This document shows, piece by piece, positions 7,753-15,371 of a DNA stretch of 22,584 nucleotides (within the stretch, counting starts at the first letter, position 1; each line of letters opens with the position of its first letter). Origin of the DNA: a virus. The stretch is taken from positions 1 to 22,584 of the IMG/VR virus record IMGVR_UViG_3300042446_001138; one strand, given 5' to 3'. The translations under genes were made by a program, and so were the position numbers. The notes under the pieces are model-generated. The model ran no database searches, was not told the origin of the DNA, and saw nothing but the letters and a program-made list of their open reading frames with translations.

Positions 7753-8595
7753 ATGAAACATTTAAACATCACTGACAACCTTGAACGTTTGGGCCCAAGC
7801 CTCATAGTTACTGATAGTAAAGTAGGCAGAATGGCAGTCTATAAAAACGACTCTGTAGTAAGTCCATCAATATTACTGTTTGGTGAGTACTGTGATGCAG
7901 AGGTACAGGTCATGGCAAAGTATCTTACACCCGAATCTATATATTTAGATATTGGTACTAATATCGGATATCATGCATTAGCAATAAATCAACTAGTAGG
8001 GTGCCCTGTATTAGCATTTGAGCCGCATCCTAATCATTTTTCTGTAGCCGCATATAACTGCAAAGACAAGCCTATCAAGATATACAATACTGCGTTAGGT
8101 AGCAAGAATGGTACAATGATCATAAGTAATTTTGATGAAAACATTCTTGGTAACTACGGCGAAGTAGGAGTTAATAATGAAGGTATTGAAGTACAAGTAA
8201 TTAAACTAGACAACTTAGAAGATTTAGCAGAAGTTACATTGATGAAAATTGACGTAGAGGGTGCAGAATTAGATGTACTTAAGGGTGCGGCAAAGACGAT
8301 TAAGAATCAACGTCCTGTAATCTTTTACGAAGCAATTGATAGTGAAATTTGGAATAAGTGCTATAAGTGGTTAGATGCTAAAGATTATAACCAGTACTGG
8401 GTCATATGTAGACATAAACCAATCAAAGAAACGTTTAAAAAAACTGATGAGAATCCGTTTGGACTAAGTGGAGTAAGTAACATATTAGCCGTACCTATTG
8501 AGAAAGATCAACCTAACTTTTTATGTCCGGTAGTGCCTAATGAAGAACCTAATGACACTATTGTTAGGATAATGAAATATATACTGGTGTTTTGA
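7753..8595 (+). CDS. FkbM-type SAM-dependent methyltransferase, copy 2 (280 aa)
   Basis: This is the tandem paralog of the preceding gene, with a canonical core. It has LDIGTNIG at residues 65-72, AFEPHPNHF at 88-96 and KIDVEGAE at 165-172, followed by DVLKGAAK and RPVIFYEA. FkbM proteins typically methylate hydroxyl groups of sugars, lipids or natural products, but the substrate here is unknown. The gene follows copy 1 by eight bases and is probably cotranscribed. It converges with the minus-strand gene ending at 8601, only five bases away. Compared with copy 1 it has extra residues near position 130 (NILGNYGEVG). In phages such enzymes may alter host surface glycans or phage-made modifications; that is inference. 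Confidence 0.93.
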   Translation: MKHLNITDNLERLGPSLIVTDSKVGRMAVYKNDSVVSPSILLFGEYCDAEVQVMAKYLTPESIYLDIGTNIGYHALAINQLVGCPVLAFEPHPNHFSVAAYNCKDKPIKIYNTALGSKNGTMIISNFDENILGNYGEVGVNNEGIEVQVIKLDNLEDLAEVTLMKIDVEGAELDVLKGAAKTIKNQRPVIFYEAIDSEIWNKCYKWLDAKDYNQYWVICRHKPIKETFKKTDENPFGLSGVSNILAVPIEKDQPNFLCPVVPNEEPNDTIVRIMKYILVF

Positions 8596-8600
8596 TCAAT

Positions 8601-9146
8601 CTAAGATGTCCATCTAGGATATCTATTTAATTGCTCTAAAAATACATTAGGATTAAGTTTCCAAAAGGTCTGAGTGTGACCTCTGTATTCTCTTTCAAAT
8701 GATCTAGACAATACATTAGTTTTTTCTAATGACGGAGCATATATATTATGCACTAATTTTTGTGTCCCTACATCGCTAGGATGGGTAGTAATATACATAT
8801 CACCCTTATCGTTTGCCCACTCAATACATTTAGGAATAAAGAATTGTGCTGTAACATGTTGATGACTGATAATTTGATTTCGAGTGCGTAATGTATTTGT
8901 GGGTAGTAGATGAGTTAATACACAGGTTCTAGCACAGATTCTTACACCTTCATCTATTGTGTGTGCCGCTACGCTACCCACAGCAATATTATTATAGTAT
9001 AAAATCCAAACACCCCAACTAGCTTCATTTCGAAAACAATCAATCATTGCTGCCTGCGATGAATTATTCACAAAACCTTTATGCGCCGCATCAGCATAAA
9101 ATTCTGATAAGTTTAAATCTGCGGTCCATGGTATTATAGTATACAT
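8601..9146 (-). CDS. Possible GNAT-like N-acyltransferase (181 aa)
   Basis: The function is uncertain. The layout is compatible with a GNAT fold: an N-terminal helical region, then the strands WGVWILYYNNIAVGSVAAH (about residues 44-62), a second strand (VRICARTCVL), a long helix (HVTAQFFIPKCIEWANDKG), and a strand (MYITTH) leading to the C-terminal region. I cannot see a clear acetyl-CoA pyrophosphate loop of the Q/RxxGxG type, so the assignment is tentative. The start at 9146 overlaps the end of the kinase-like gene upstream by 13 bases. It is the last gene of a three-gene minus-strand unit with a 2OG-oxygenase-like and a kinase-like protein, so it may act in the same modification pathway. 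Confidence 0.75.
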   Translation of the reverse strand: MYTIIPWTADLNLSEFYADAAHKGFVNNSSQAAMIDCFRNEASWGVWILYYNNIAVGSVAAHTIDEGVRICARTCVLTHLLPTNTLRTRNQIISHQHVTAQFFIPKCIEWANDKGDMYITTHPSDVGTQKLVHNIYAPSLEKTNVLSRSFEREYRGHTQTFWKLNPNVFLEQLNRYPRWTS

Positions 9147-9826
9147 TTTACTTTTTCAATGAATTCTATTGGATAGTTTGTACTAAAGCTAGACCAACAT
9201 AATTTATCCATTATTTGCCAAGACTGAGGGGCATCCCATTCTATTCCTAAGGTCTGTATATGTTTACGCATCTCATCCTGTCTAGTTGAGTAGATATGAC
9301 TCTCAACATCTTTTATACTGATATTTGGCTCATCTTTGTGATACGTAAAGAAATAGTTAATACTCTTTAATTTACCATTGACAACAAAATAACTACTAGG
9401 ATGCATACTGTATTTGTGCCATCCGTGTGATTTATGTGCTTTGATTATATCCAACATTTGATCTTGCCAATCAGGTACTACATTATCAAAGTTATTATGA
9501 TCACACCCTGCGCATTCCCAGAAATCTGGACCATCGATTCGTAGATAAATTTTACGTTCCGGTACATTTACTTCTAATATCTCTGGGACTAAATCGGGAA
9601 AATGATATGCCATATTGTGTAAGAAATGCATTTCCCTATGCCATTTTTCATCTATTTTTTTAGGGTCAACTACTTGATTTTGTCCTTTGTGATATTCCGT
9701 ATCGTTATAATACCACTGGCAGAATGTTTTCTTATCTTTACTTATTAAACTTGTATATATTAAATTGTTTCGGCACAGCCCTATATTTGGGACATTGTTA
9801 TAGTAATAAACAAAATTGTCGGTCAT
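9134..9826 (-). CDS. Kinase-fold-like protein, copy A, lacking catalytic residues (230 aa)
   Basis: I infer a protein-kinase/aminoglycoside-phosphotransferase-like fold. WHREMHFLHNM resembles the alphaC helix with its Glu. VPEILEVN and RKIYLRIDG resemble the strands leading to the hinge. WQDQMLDIIKAHKSHGWHKYSMHP resembles the helix entering the catalytic loop, followed by FVVNGKLKSINY where a kinase would have its metal-binding Asp. The catalytic-loop Asp is absent (KYSMHPSS) and the DFG-like position is Asn, so it looks like a pseudokinase or a divergent ligand-binding protein. It shares this layout and the MTD start with the gene at 20885-21580. It lies three bases after the 2OG-oxygenase-like gene and overlaps the possible GNAT gene. 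Confidence 0.85.
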   Translation of the reverse strand: MTDNFVYYYNNVPNIGLCRNNLIYTSLISKDKKTFCQWYYNDTEYHKGQNQVVDPKKIDEKWHREMHFLHNMAYHFPDLVPEILEVNVPERKIYLRIDGPDFWECAGCDHNNFDNVVPDWQDQMLDIIKAHKSHGWHKYSMHPSSYFVVNGKLKSINYFFTYHKDEPNISIKDVESHIYSTRQDEMRKHIQTLGIEWDAPQSWQIMDKLCWSSFSTNYPIEFIEKVKCIL

Positions 9827-9829
9827 ATT

Positions 9830-10432
9830 TTACTTATATATTTCTATAATTTTATTAGTGAATGCAAGATAATCTATCTCACCAAATATTCTCATTGTGA
9901 TCCTAGTCCCTTCAGAACGTGGTACTCGGTGCTTAATTGAATCATTCAATAACATTGCATTACCAAAAACTTTTACATACTCACCTGATTCATCACTCCA
10001 TATTTCACACCAAGTATTACCTGTGCTAGGAATTAAACTGAGTCCCAGAGTATGCGCTTTATCTCCCCTATCGTCCCAATCAGTATGTTCAACACAAGGG
10101 ACATCGGGGAAATAAACTACTCGTATCGCCCCTAAAATATTAAAAGGAAGTGATTCTATTACATGTCTTGTGTATGGAATATTTAATTTATAATCCCACC
10201 CCCATTCAGACTCATTTGCTTGTTTAGCTCCACGATAACTATAATCGATAAATGTTGGATTTACTCTTAGAAATAAACTATAAGCAGTTACTTTATCTAT
10301 ATCACCCCTATTAGGGGGATAAGAGAAGGGGAAACACTTATCACTATCTTGAACAGCCAGTAGTTCTGAAGTCATTTTTTCATAATCTATATCTAAGTTA
10401 AGACTTGCGGCAATAATATCATTAAAATCCAT
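9830..10432 (-). CDS. 2OG/Fe(II)-dependent oxygenase-like protein (200 aa)
   Basis: This is a DSBH protein with the iron-binding facial triad expected of 2-oxoglutarate oxygenases. From the ATG at 10432 the triad is His116-x-Asp118 (VEHTDWDD) and His168 (SIKHRVP). Arg177 or Arg181 (GTRITMRIFG) is suited to bind 2-oxoglutarate. The core resembles aspartyl/asparaginyl-hydroxylase-like and small phage 2OG oxygenases, but the substrate is unknown. An in-frame GTG at 10450 could start a protein six residues longer. I prefer the ATG because a late-promoter-like octamer lies between the two. It leads a minus-strand operon with a kinase-like and a possible GNAT gene and diverges from the TauD/ANL unit. 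Confidence 0.88.
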   Translation of the reverse strand: MDFNDIIAASLNLDIDYEKMTSELLAVQDSDKCFPFSYPPNRGDIDKVTAYSLFLRVNPTFIDYSYRGAKQANESEWGWDYKLNIPYTRHVIESLPFNILGAIRVVYFPDVPCVEHTDWDDRGDKAHTLGLSLIPSTGNTWCEIWSDESGEYVKVFGNAMLLNDSIKHRVPRSEGTRITMRIFGEIDYLAFTNKIIEIYK

Positions 10433-10437
10433 AAAAA

Positions 10438-10445
10438 TATTTATC
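10438..10445 (-). promoter_or_regulatory. Candidate late-type promoter for the minus-strand oxygenase operon
   Basis: Read on the minus strand the octamer is GATAAATA, one mismatch from the T4-like late element TATAAATA. It ends five bases before the ATG at 10432, so any leader would be very short. It lies in the 43-base divergent gap. Confidence 0.4.
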
Positions 10446-10459
10446 GGCACTGTATGCCA

Positions 10460-10467
10460 TCTAAATA
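10460..10467 (+). promoter_or_regulatory. Candidate late-type promoter for the TauD/ANL operon
   Basis: TCTAAATA is one mismatch from TATAAATA and ends eight bases before the ATG at 10476. It is paired head-to-head with the minus-strand element at 10438-10445. No Shine-Dalgarno is evident, so the message would be leaderless or nearly so. Confidence 0.35.
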
Positions 10468-10475
10468 TAACTGTT

Positions 10476-11276
10476 ATGAAATATAAATCAGATAAGAGTG
10501 GATGGCCAGTAGTACTAGAAGATATTGATTTGTGTAAAGTTAGCCAAACAGAAATAAATCAAATTGGAAAATTATTGGCTACAAATGTAGTTGTTGTTGC
10601 AAAGAATCAATCACTTTCCATCGATGATGAGATTTGTGTTTTAGAAATGTTTGATGATTTGTATAGATTTGATGTAGGAAATAACCCAGAAGATTCCCCT
10701 TATAAAAATTGCATAGTAGAAGACAGCAACCAGCGGCTGGTAAGAGTCACCGGCGAATTAGATAGTTCGGGGAACATTGGATTTGCAGCAGATAATGACG
10801 GTATAGGATGGCATCTTGATAATGTACAATCAGCTTATAGGCGATCACTTACATGGCTATACGGAGTTCATGGTACAGTTGGATCAAAAACCATTTATAC
10901 AAATACACTTATGGCTTTTCAGGATTTGGGAGAAGAAATACAAACCAGACTTAAACCACTGACTTTGGATGTTAATTCAAAACATTATTTTCCTAAAATA
11001 GTACAGAGCAACAAATTTCAAATAGATGGGTTATATTTTCCATTCAGACAATTCTTATCAATCAAAGACATATCAGCAGAAGAAAATAAAGAACTTATAA
11101 CCTTATTAACTAATCATATTTTGCAAGAAAAATATATGTATACGCATGATTGGAATGACGGGGATGTACTTATTGCTGACCAATGGTTTGGTATTCATAA
11201 ACGTGAATATTTTTCTAACATGGATAAACGGTTATTACATCGGGCTTATATTAACTATCCAAGAGTTCTTGCATGA
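10476..11276 (+). CDS. TauD/TfdA-like 2OG/Fe(II) oxygenase, copy 1 (266 aa)
   Basis: This is a DSBH oxygenase of the TauD/TfdA/clavaminate-synthase-like group, which hydroxylates or otherwise oxidises small molecules and amino-acid derivatives using Fe(II), O2 and 2-oxoglutarate. The metal triad is His113-x-Asp115 (GWHLDN) and His241 (FGIHKRE), with 2OG-binding Arg256 (LLHRAY). WLYGVHGTVGSKT at about 127-139 and QEKYMYTHDWNDGDVLIADQW at about 217-237 are shared with the two later copies. The start is supported by the matching N-termini of the paralogs (MKYxxxxxGW). Its stop overlaps the ATG of the ANL gene by ATGA, so the two are translated together. Confidence 0.93.
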   Translation: MKYKSDKSGWPVVLEDIDLCKVSQTEINQIGKLLATNVVVVAKNQSLSIDDEICVLEMFDDLYRFDVGNNPEDSPYKNCIVEDSNQRLVRVTGELDSSGNIGFAADNDGIGWHLDNVQSAYRRSLTWLYGVHGTVGSKTIYTNTLMAFQDLGEEIQTRLKPLTLDVNSKHYFPKIVQSNKFQIDGLYFPFRQFLSIKDISAEENKELITLLTNHILQEKYMYTHDWNDGDVLIADQWFGIHKREYFSNMDKRLLHRAYINYPRVLA

Positions 11277-12709
11277 AACTAATTAATAGAGATATTATTA
11301 ACAAAGGGTTGCAAGTCACTAGTCTTAAAATGCATCAACCTATGAATGCTATTAGTAGAGAAATATATTCATATGATGAAGTAATTCTAAAAATAGATAT
11401 TATTAAAGAATTTCTTATAACAAAATACGATGTGACTCCGGGTGAAAAAATTGTGTTAGCGACTTTTTATTGGCCGGATTATATATCATGGATATTTGCT
11501 TGCGCTGAATTGGGGTTGTCTTTTGTTATAATTGATTATCCTAAAACGAAAGAAGCCCTAAAAAAATTTGAAGTATACGGCAAACTCGACTATTTAATTT
11601 ATGATATTCATTATCCGCCGGCGTTTGATGACTCTGATACAAAATTGATTAATGCTAACCATATAAACGATTTCACTTATTCAAACAAATCTACTCCAAA
11701 TTGGGGTAATGAAGATAGTATTTTGATATATGCCGCTTCTTCTGGTAGCACCGGAACTCCAAACGTGGCTACGTATAAACAAAAATACTTCTGGGACCTT
11801 ATTGACAGAAATGCAAATTTATATAACCTTAATGAATCAGATAAGTGTTTTCATTCTAAGATACTACATCACGGAAGCGTTTCCGCTACGTACTTTTTTC
11901 CGACAATAAAACATTGTAAGTATCATTATCACGCACCTTTTCAAATATTCAATAGTGGTGTAGATGAGACTAGTCTAATAAAAACTTGGGTGAATATGCT
12001 TCTAGAAGACCAGATTACTAGGGCTATGTTTTTTTACGATCAATTAGATCATGTCGTAAAACACTTAGACTTGTCTAAAAAAACACATAACAATATGACA
12101 GCCTATGTCATTTCAAAAATTAAACCAGACCATATAAACAAAATAGTCAAAGAATTTGGATATAAAATTGTTTCTATATTTGGAACTACTCAAACTAGTG
12201 GACCATTATTTTTACCTGAAATAAATATTAATAATTGTGATAAAATTGATGCGTCTAATATGGGATTCATCCCAGATGATTTTTATAAATTTAGGATAAA
12301 CCGTGATTCTTTACTAGAGATTAAAACTCCATGGCATGACGATTACATTTGCAGTGGAGATAAATTTGAAGTTATAAATGACCAATGGATTTATAAAGGT
12401 AGAGAAAACATTTATAAAATTAACGGAAGAACAGTGTATACTAATTTGTTGATTGATATTATAGAATCTACATTAAATTTAAAGAATGAAAAAGATTTTG
12501 ATATCGTAGTAGATCAAGAATTTGATAAAATATTTTTGAGATCAACTTATCCAGTCGATTTAGAAAAATTAAATAATGATATATTAAACTATATAAACGA
12601 AAAAGAATATAAAATTTCACTAAATTTAGTGATTGATAGAGATGAATGTTTTAGTGGAATAAAATTTGATCCAGAATACATAAGAATAATATGCAGAAGT
12701 AAACTATGA
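11273..12709 (+). CDS. ANL-superfamily adenylate-forming enzyme (478 aa)
   Basis: This resembles acyl/aminoacyl-AMP ligases, which activate a carboxylate with ATP. The phosphate-binding loop (A3 motif) is at residues 154-168 (AASSGSTGTPN). An A5-like FGTTQ is at 303-307, a CSGD motif (A7) at 360-363, and YKGRENIYKINGR at 374-386 matches the A8 hinge. The usual Glu of A5 is Gln307 and the Lys after TGxP in A3 is Asn164. The C-terminal A10 region is changed (FSGIKFD), so activity may be unusual. No carrier-protein domain follows. ATGA overlaps on both sides place it between two TauD-like genes, suggesting that it activates or ligates the substrate those oxygenases modify. An ANL enzyme in a phage genome is unexpected. 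Confidence 0.9.
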   Translation: MKLINRDIINKGLQVTSLKMHQPMNAISREIYSYDEVILKIDIIKEFLITKYDVTPGEKIVLATFYWPDYISWIFACAELGLSFVIIDYPKTKEALKKFEVYGKLDYLIYDIHYPPAFDDSDTKLINANHINDFTYSNKSTPNWGNEDSILIYAASSGSTGTPNVATYKQKYFWDLIDRNANLYNLNESDKCFHSKILHHGSVSATYFFPTIKHCKYHYHAPFQIFNSGVDETSLIKTWVNMLLEDQITRAMFFYDQLDHVVKHLDLSKKTHNNMTAYVISKIKPDHINKIVKEFGYKIVSIFGTTQTSGPLFLPEININNCDKIDASNMGFIPDDFYKFRINRDSLLEIKTPWHDDYICSGDKFEVINDQWIYKGRENIYKINGRTVYTNLLIDIIESTLNLKNEKDFDIVVDQEFDKIFLRSTYPVDLEKLNNDILNYINEKEYKISLNLVIDRDECFSGIKFDPEYIRIICRSKL

Positions 12710-13572
12710 AATACACATTACATGAGAATGGTTGGACTATACTAGCCGATGTTGATTTAAAAACAATTATTCAAGAGGATGTAGATCATCTTGCAAGATT
12801 AGTTGCAACTAACACCTGTGTAGTATTGAGAAATCAAAAGTTAACGGTATCGGATCAGGTTAAGATTGCTCATATGTTCAAGAACCCAGACCCGTTACTA
12901 ACACCCAATGATTCCTCATTTATTCATTGTGCAGCGGATTTAACTCAGGATCCTACCGGGATAATCTGTCGAGTTAGTGGAATGTTAAATGAACATGGAA
13001 AACCGGGAATTGCGGGTCACATTGATGAAATGCAATGGCACTGTAATCAGCCCTTTAAATTTGACCGAGCCTCAATAGTTTGGTTGTACGGTGTACAAGG
13101 AACACTGGGCTCTAGAACTACATGGAATAACAATATATTATCTTATAATGACTTAGATCAGGATACTAAGGACAAGTTATCAGAATTGCAATGCATTTAC
13201 TTTGGTGGAATGCAACATACTGAAGCATATAAAAAATCAGATTCCTTTAAGGAAACAAAATATGTAATTGAAGATTTTACACCAAAGTTAGTTCATACAA
13301 ACAATGCAGGCAAAACTGGACTTTATTTTTCTCCCTTGCAACTAGAAAAATTTGTAGGAATGTCTAGGGAAGAAAGTTTAGAAATTATTACTCCATTATT
13401 TGAACACACAACACAAGAAAAGTATTGTTATCACCATGACTGGCAAGACGGTGATGTTATTATCAGTGACCAGTGGCTAGGTATACATAAGCGTTGGAGA
13501 TTTGAACAGATTTCTAATCGAATGTTACATCGAATGGTATTTGACTATCCAGATCAAAATTATGAACTATAA
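12706..13572 (+). CDS. TauD/TfdA-like protein, copy 2, metal-ligand Asp replaced by Asn (288 aa)
   Basis: This is a full-length paralog of the neighbouring TauD-like oxygenases. It keeps WLYGVQGTLGSRT, the KYCYHHDWQDGD segment, the distal histidine (LGIHKRW) and the 2OG-type arginine (MLHRMVF). The first half of the triad reads QWHCNQ, so His112 is followed by Asn114 where copies 1 and 3 have Asp. The codon is AAT at 13045-13047. Loss of the carboxylate is known in Fe/2OG halogenases (Ala or Gly there), but it can also mean an inactive partner. A nearby GHID (residues 104-107) is not in the aligned position. The start forms an ATGA overlap with the ANL gene, and the end overlaps copy 3. Confidence 0.92.
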   Translation: MKYTLHENGWTILADVDLKTIIQEDVDHLARLVATNTCVVLRNQKLTVSDQVKIAHMFKNPDPLLTPNDSSFIHCAADLTQDPTGIICRVSGMLNEHGKPGIAGHIDEMQWHCNQPFKFDRASIVWLYGVQGTLGSRTTWNNNILSYNDLDQDTKDKLSELQCIYFGGMQHTEAYKKSDSFKETKYVIEDFTPKLVHTNNAGKTGLYFSPLQLEKFVGMSREESLEIITPLFEHTTQEKYCYHHDWQDGDVIISDQWLGIHKRWRFEQISNRMLHRMVFDYPDQNYEL

Positions 13573-14431
13573 GTTAATAAATGAGTGGGCACCTGTTATA
13601 ACCGATATCGATTTATCGGTTTCTACTCAAGAGGATATTAATACTATTTCTAAATTAATAGCTACCTATTCTCTAGTAGTAATAAAAAAACAAAAATTAT
13701 CATTGTCTGATGAACTACGAGTAGTGAATATGTTTAAAGATATAGGATCTTTTTTAGAAGAAACCGACGAGCAATTAAAATTACTAAAAGTTTCCGGAAC
13801 AAACGGAAAATTACTACGAGTTGGTGGGAAAAAGAATGAATACGGTTCTCCGGGAATATCTAGCCACCCGGAAGAAATGGATTGGCACTTAGATTTTCAT
13901 TGGGCTATGAATTCAAATAATGTTGCATTAATATGGTTACACGGTGTTGAGGGAGTTGAAGGATCTAGAACTTCATGGTTGAACAGCATAAACGCATATG
14001 AAGATTTAGATAAAGACCTTAAGGATTTATTAAAAGATACTACCGCAACTATGGCTAGGTATGTTCAATTTAATGTAAAAAACTTCATTGAAGATGAGAA
14101 TCAAAATAGATGGGCTCCTGGTGAAGAATTCAAAGGGTATCAGCGAAATGTGATTGATGTTAGTCCTGCAGGTAAAAAACATTTATTTTTCCCTTTCTAT
14201 AACATGCATCATTTAAATGATCTATCCAAAGAAGAAAGTAAACCTATCTTTTTACAATTAGCAAAACATATGACACAAGAAAAGTATTGCTATCATCATG
14301 ATTGGGAATTAGGTGACATAGTTATTTCTGATAATCGTTTAGGGTTACATAAACGATGGGCATTTGATAAAATAGAAGATAGATTGTTGCATAGAGCAAT
14401 GTTCGATTACCCAAATGACTTAGAATTTTAA
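13562..14431 (+). CDS. TauD/TfdA-like 2OG/Fe(II) oxygenase, copy 3 (289 aa)
   Basis: This is the third TauD-like paralog, with an intact site: His109-x-Asp111 (DWHLDF), distal His in LGLHKRW and Arg in LLHRAMF. I start it at ATG 13562, giving MNYKLINEW, because it matches the MKYxxxxxGW starts of copies 1 and 2. The open frame upstream to a TTG at 13502 lies inside copy 2. It overlaps copy 2 by 11 bases. The region around residues 165-190 (FIEDENQNRWAPGEEF) differs most from the paralogs and may shape the substrate pocket. It ends the four-gene unit, directly abutting the 3' end of the minus-strand tRNA-like gene. Confidence 0.93.
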   Translation: MNYKLINEWAPVITDIDLSVSTQEDINTISKLIATYSLVVIKKQKLSLSDELRVVNMFKDIGSFLEETDEQLKLLKVSGTNGKLLRVGGKKNEYGSPGISSHPEEMDWHLDFHWAMNSNNVALIWLHGVEGVEGSRTSWLNSINAYEDLDKDLKDLLKDTTATMARYVQFNVKNFIEDENQNRWAPGEEFKGYQRNVIDVSPAGKKHLFFPFYNMHHLNDLSKEESKPIFLQLAKHMTQEKYCYHHDWELGDIVISDNRLGLHKRWAFDKIEDRLLHRAMFDYPNDLEF

Positions 14432-14505
14432 TGGAGCGGCCGGGGGACTCGAACCTCCGTCTCTAGTTTGGACAACTAGCGTAAAACCTCTCTACTACAA
14501 GCCGC
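14432..14505 (-). tRNA. Irregular tRNA-like gene, anticodon by position UCC (Gly)
   Basis: On the minus strand 74 bases fold as a cloverleaf. The acceptor is GCGGCT with GGCCGC, followed by T and an encoded CCA. The D stem is GTAG with TTAC, the anticodon stem CTAGT with ACTAG around loop TGTCCAA, and the T arm GGAGG-TTCGAGT-CCCCC. The T arm and CCA are convincing. The oddities are a six-pair acceptor stem, a single base between acceptor and D stem, an A-C mismatch in the T stem, and G instead of the near-universal U at position 33. By position the anticodon is UCC (Gly), but the irregular loop makes identity uncertain. Its 5' part lies inside the 3' end of the adjacent CDS, whose stop codon falls in the anticodon stem. 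It may be functional, degenerate or a relic. Confidence 0.6.
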
Positions 14506-15354
14506 AGGAATTAAATCCAGTAGTTTTTTGAACATAATATCATTACCCTCAGGAGTTTTGACTGACACTTTAAAGGGTTTCCCTCCGTGAAAAGTGGCAA
14601 GCTCCTTATCCACTATTCCTGACGTAAATTTAAACCATGGGGGATACCAACCATCTTTACCTAAACAATGTATTACTGGGATTTGTTTAGAAGTTAAATA
14701 TTGATCTATTTGTAGTAATGCACCATAATATCGATTTAGTTGCAAGTCAGGATGATACAAGTATTTTTTATGTAGCATTAACGCATCAATTAATTCTTTA
14801 AAAAATATGTTTTCATCAACATATGATTTGACTAAATTCATTAACGATTCTTGTGGGTTTTCTTTTATTAAGGTATCAGAATCTAATTTTATGTTTTGTT
14901 CTTTTGCAATTGAGTTTAGCACTGCAATTACTGGAGCATTCTCGGTACTTGCTATTCTATTGATTTCGAATAATATTTCATCATCAGTAAACTGTACCCC
15001 TTTAGTATTACACCAGTTTTCTATTAGGTCTATTATTTCGGGGTGCTTTTTTATTTCTTCTAATGTAGCACCCTTCATCAAATTAAATTTTTCTACAAGA
15101 TATTCACGTCCAGCTGTGGTCGCATCTCTATGCCATGATGGAATAAAACATACTGTAGGATCAGCATGGAATATGATTGCTATATCTATTTTTTTGATTT
15201 TTTTTAATTGGAGAAGAATTCTTTCCTCTGAACACATAGCGCATCCCGAATTTACTATATTAGCATTAAAATGATCTTGTAATTTAGTTATAAATGACCA
15301 TGGCTCTTTGTGCTCCCAATTGGCAATGCTATGACCAAAAATACCTATATTCAT
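14476..15354 (-). CDS. Possible SGNH-hydrolase-like protein, 3' end overlapping a tRNA-like gene (292 aa)
   Basis: The family is uncertain. The N-terminus MNIGIFGHSIANWE resembles the first strand and block I of SGNH/GDSL hydrolases (usually GDS, here GHS with Ser9). It is followed by NSGCAMCSEE, which sits where an Asn/Gly block could be, and the core strand IDIAIIFHADP. A long helical insert (about residues 75-185) is present, and the end has YHPD and FHGG motifs. Such enzymes are esterases or acyl hydrolases, and some act on glycans. The start is well supported by AGGAAA five bases upstream and by the promoter-like octamer at 15372-15379. The last ten codons and the TAG stop lie inside the tRNA-like gene, so the C-terminus (AACSREVLR) may be fused or acquired. 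Confidence 0.8.
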   Translation of the reverse strand: MNIGIFGHSIANWEHKEPWSFITKLQDHFNANIVNSGCAMCSEERILLQLKKIKKIDIAIIFHADPTVCFIPSWHRDATTAGREYLVEKFNLMKGATLEEIKKHPEIIDLIENWCNTKGVQFTDDEILFEINRIASTENAPVIAVLNSIAKEQNIKLDSDTLIKENPQESLMNLVKSYVDENIFFKELIDALMLHKKYLYHPDLQLNRYYGALLQIDQYLTSKQIPVIHCLGKDGWYPPWFKFTSGIVDKELATFHGGKPFKVSVKTPEGNDIMFKKLLDLIPAACSREVLR

Positions 15355-15359
15355 GATTT

Positions 15360-15365
15360 TTTCCT
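15360..15365 (-). promoter_or_regulatory. Shine-Dalgarno site for the SGNH-like gene
   Basis: On the minus strand AGGAAA lies five bases before the ATG at 15354 and supports that start. Confidence 0.55.
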
Positions 15366-15371
15366 ATACAC

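Noticed and set aside
13502-13561. Upstream extension of the third TauD-like gene from a TTG
   Set aside because: The extra residues are encoded inside copy 2, and the N-terminus from ATG 13562 matches both paralogs.
14807-15274. 155-codon open frame on the plus strand
   Set aside because: It lies wholly antisense to the SGNH-like gene, has no Shine-Dalgarno, and its hydrophobic translation is what the reverse complement of a helical protein gives.
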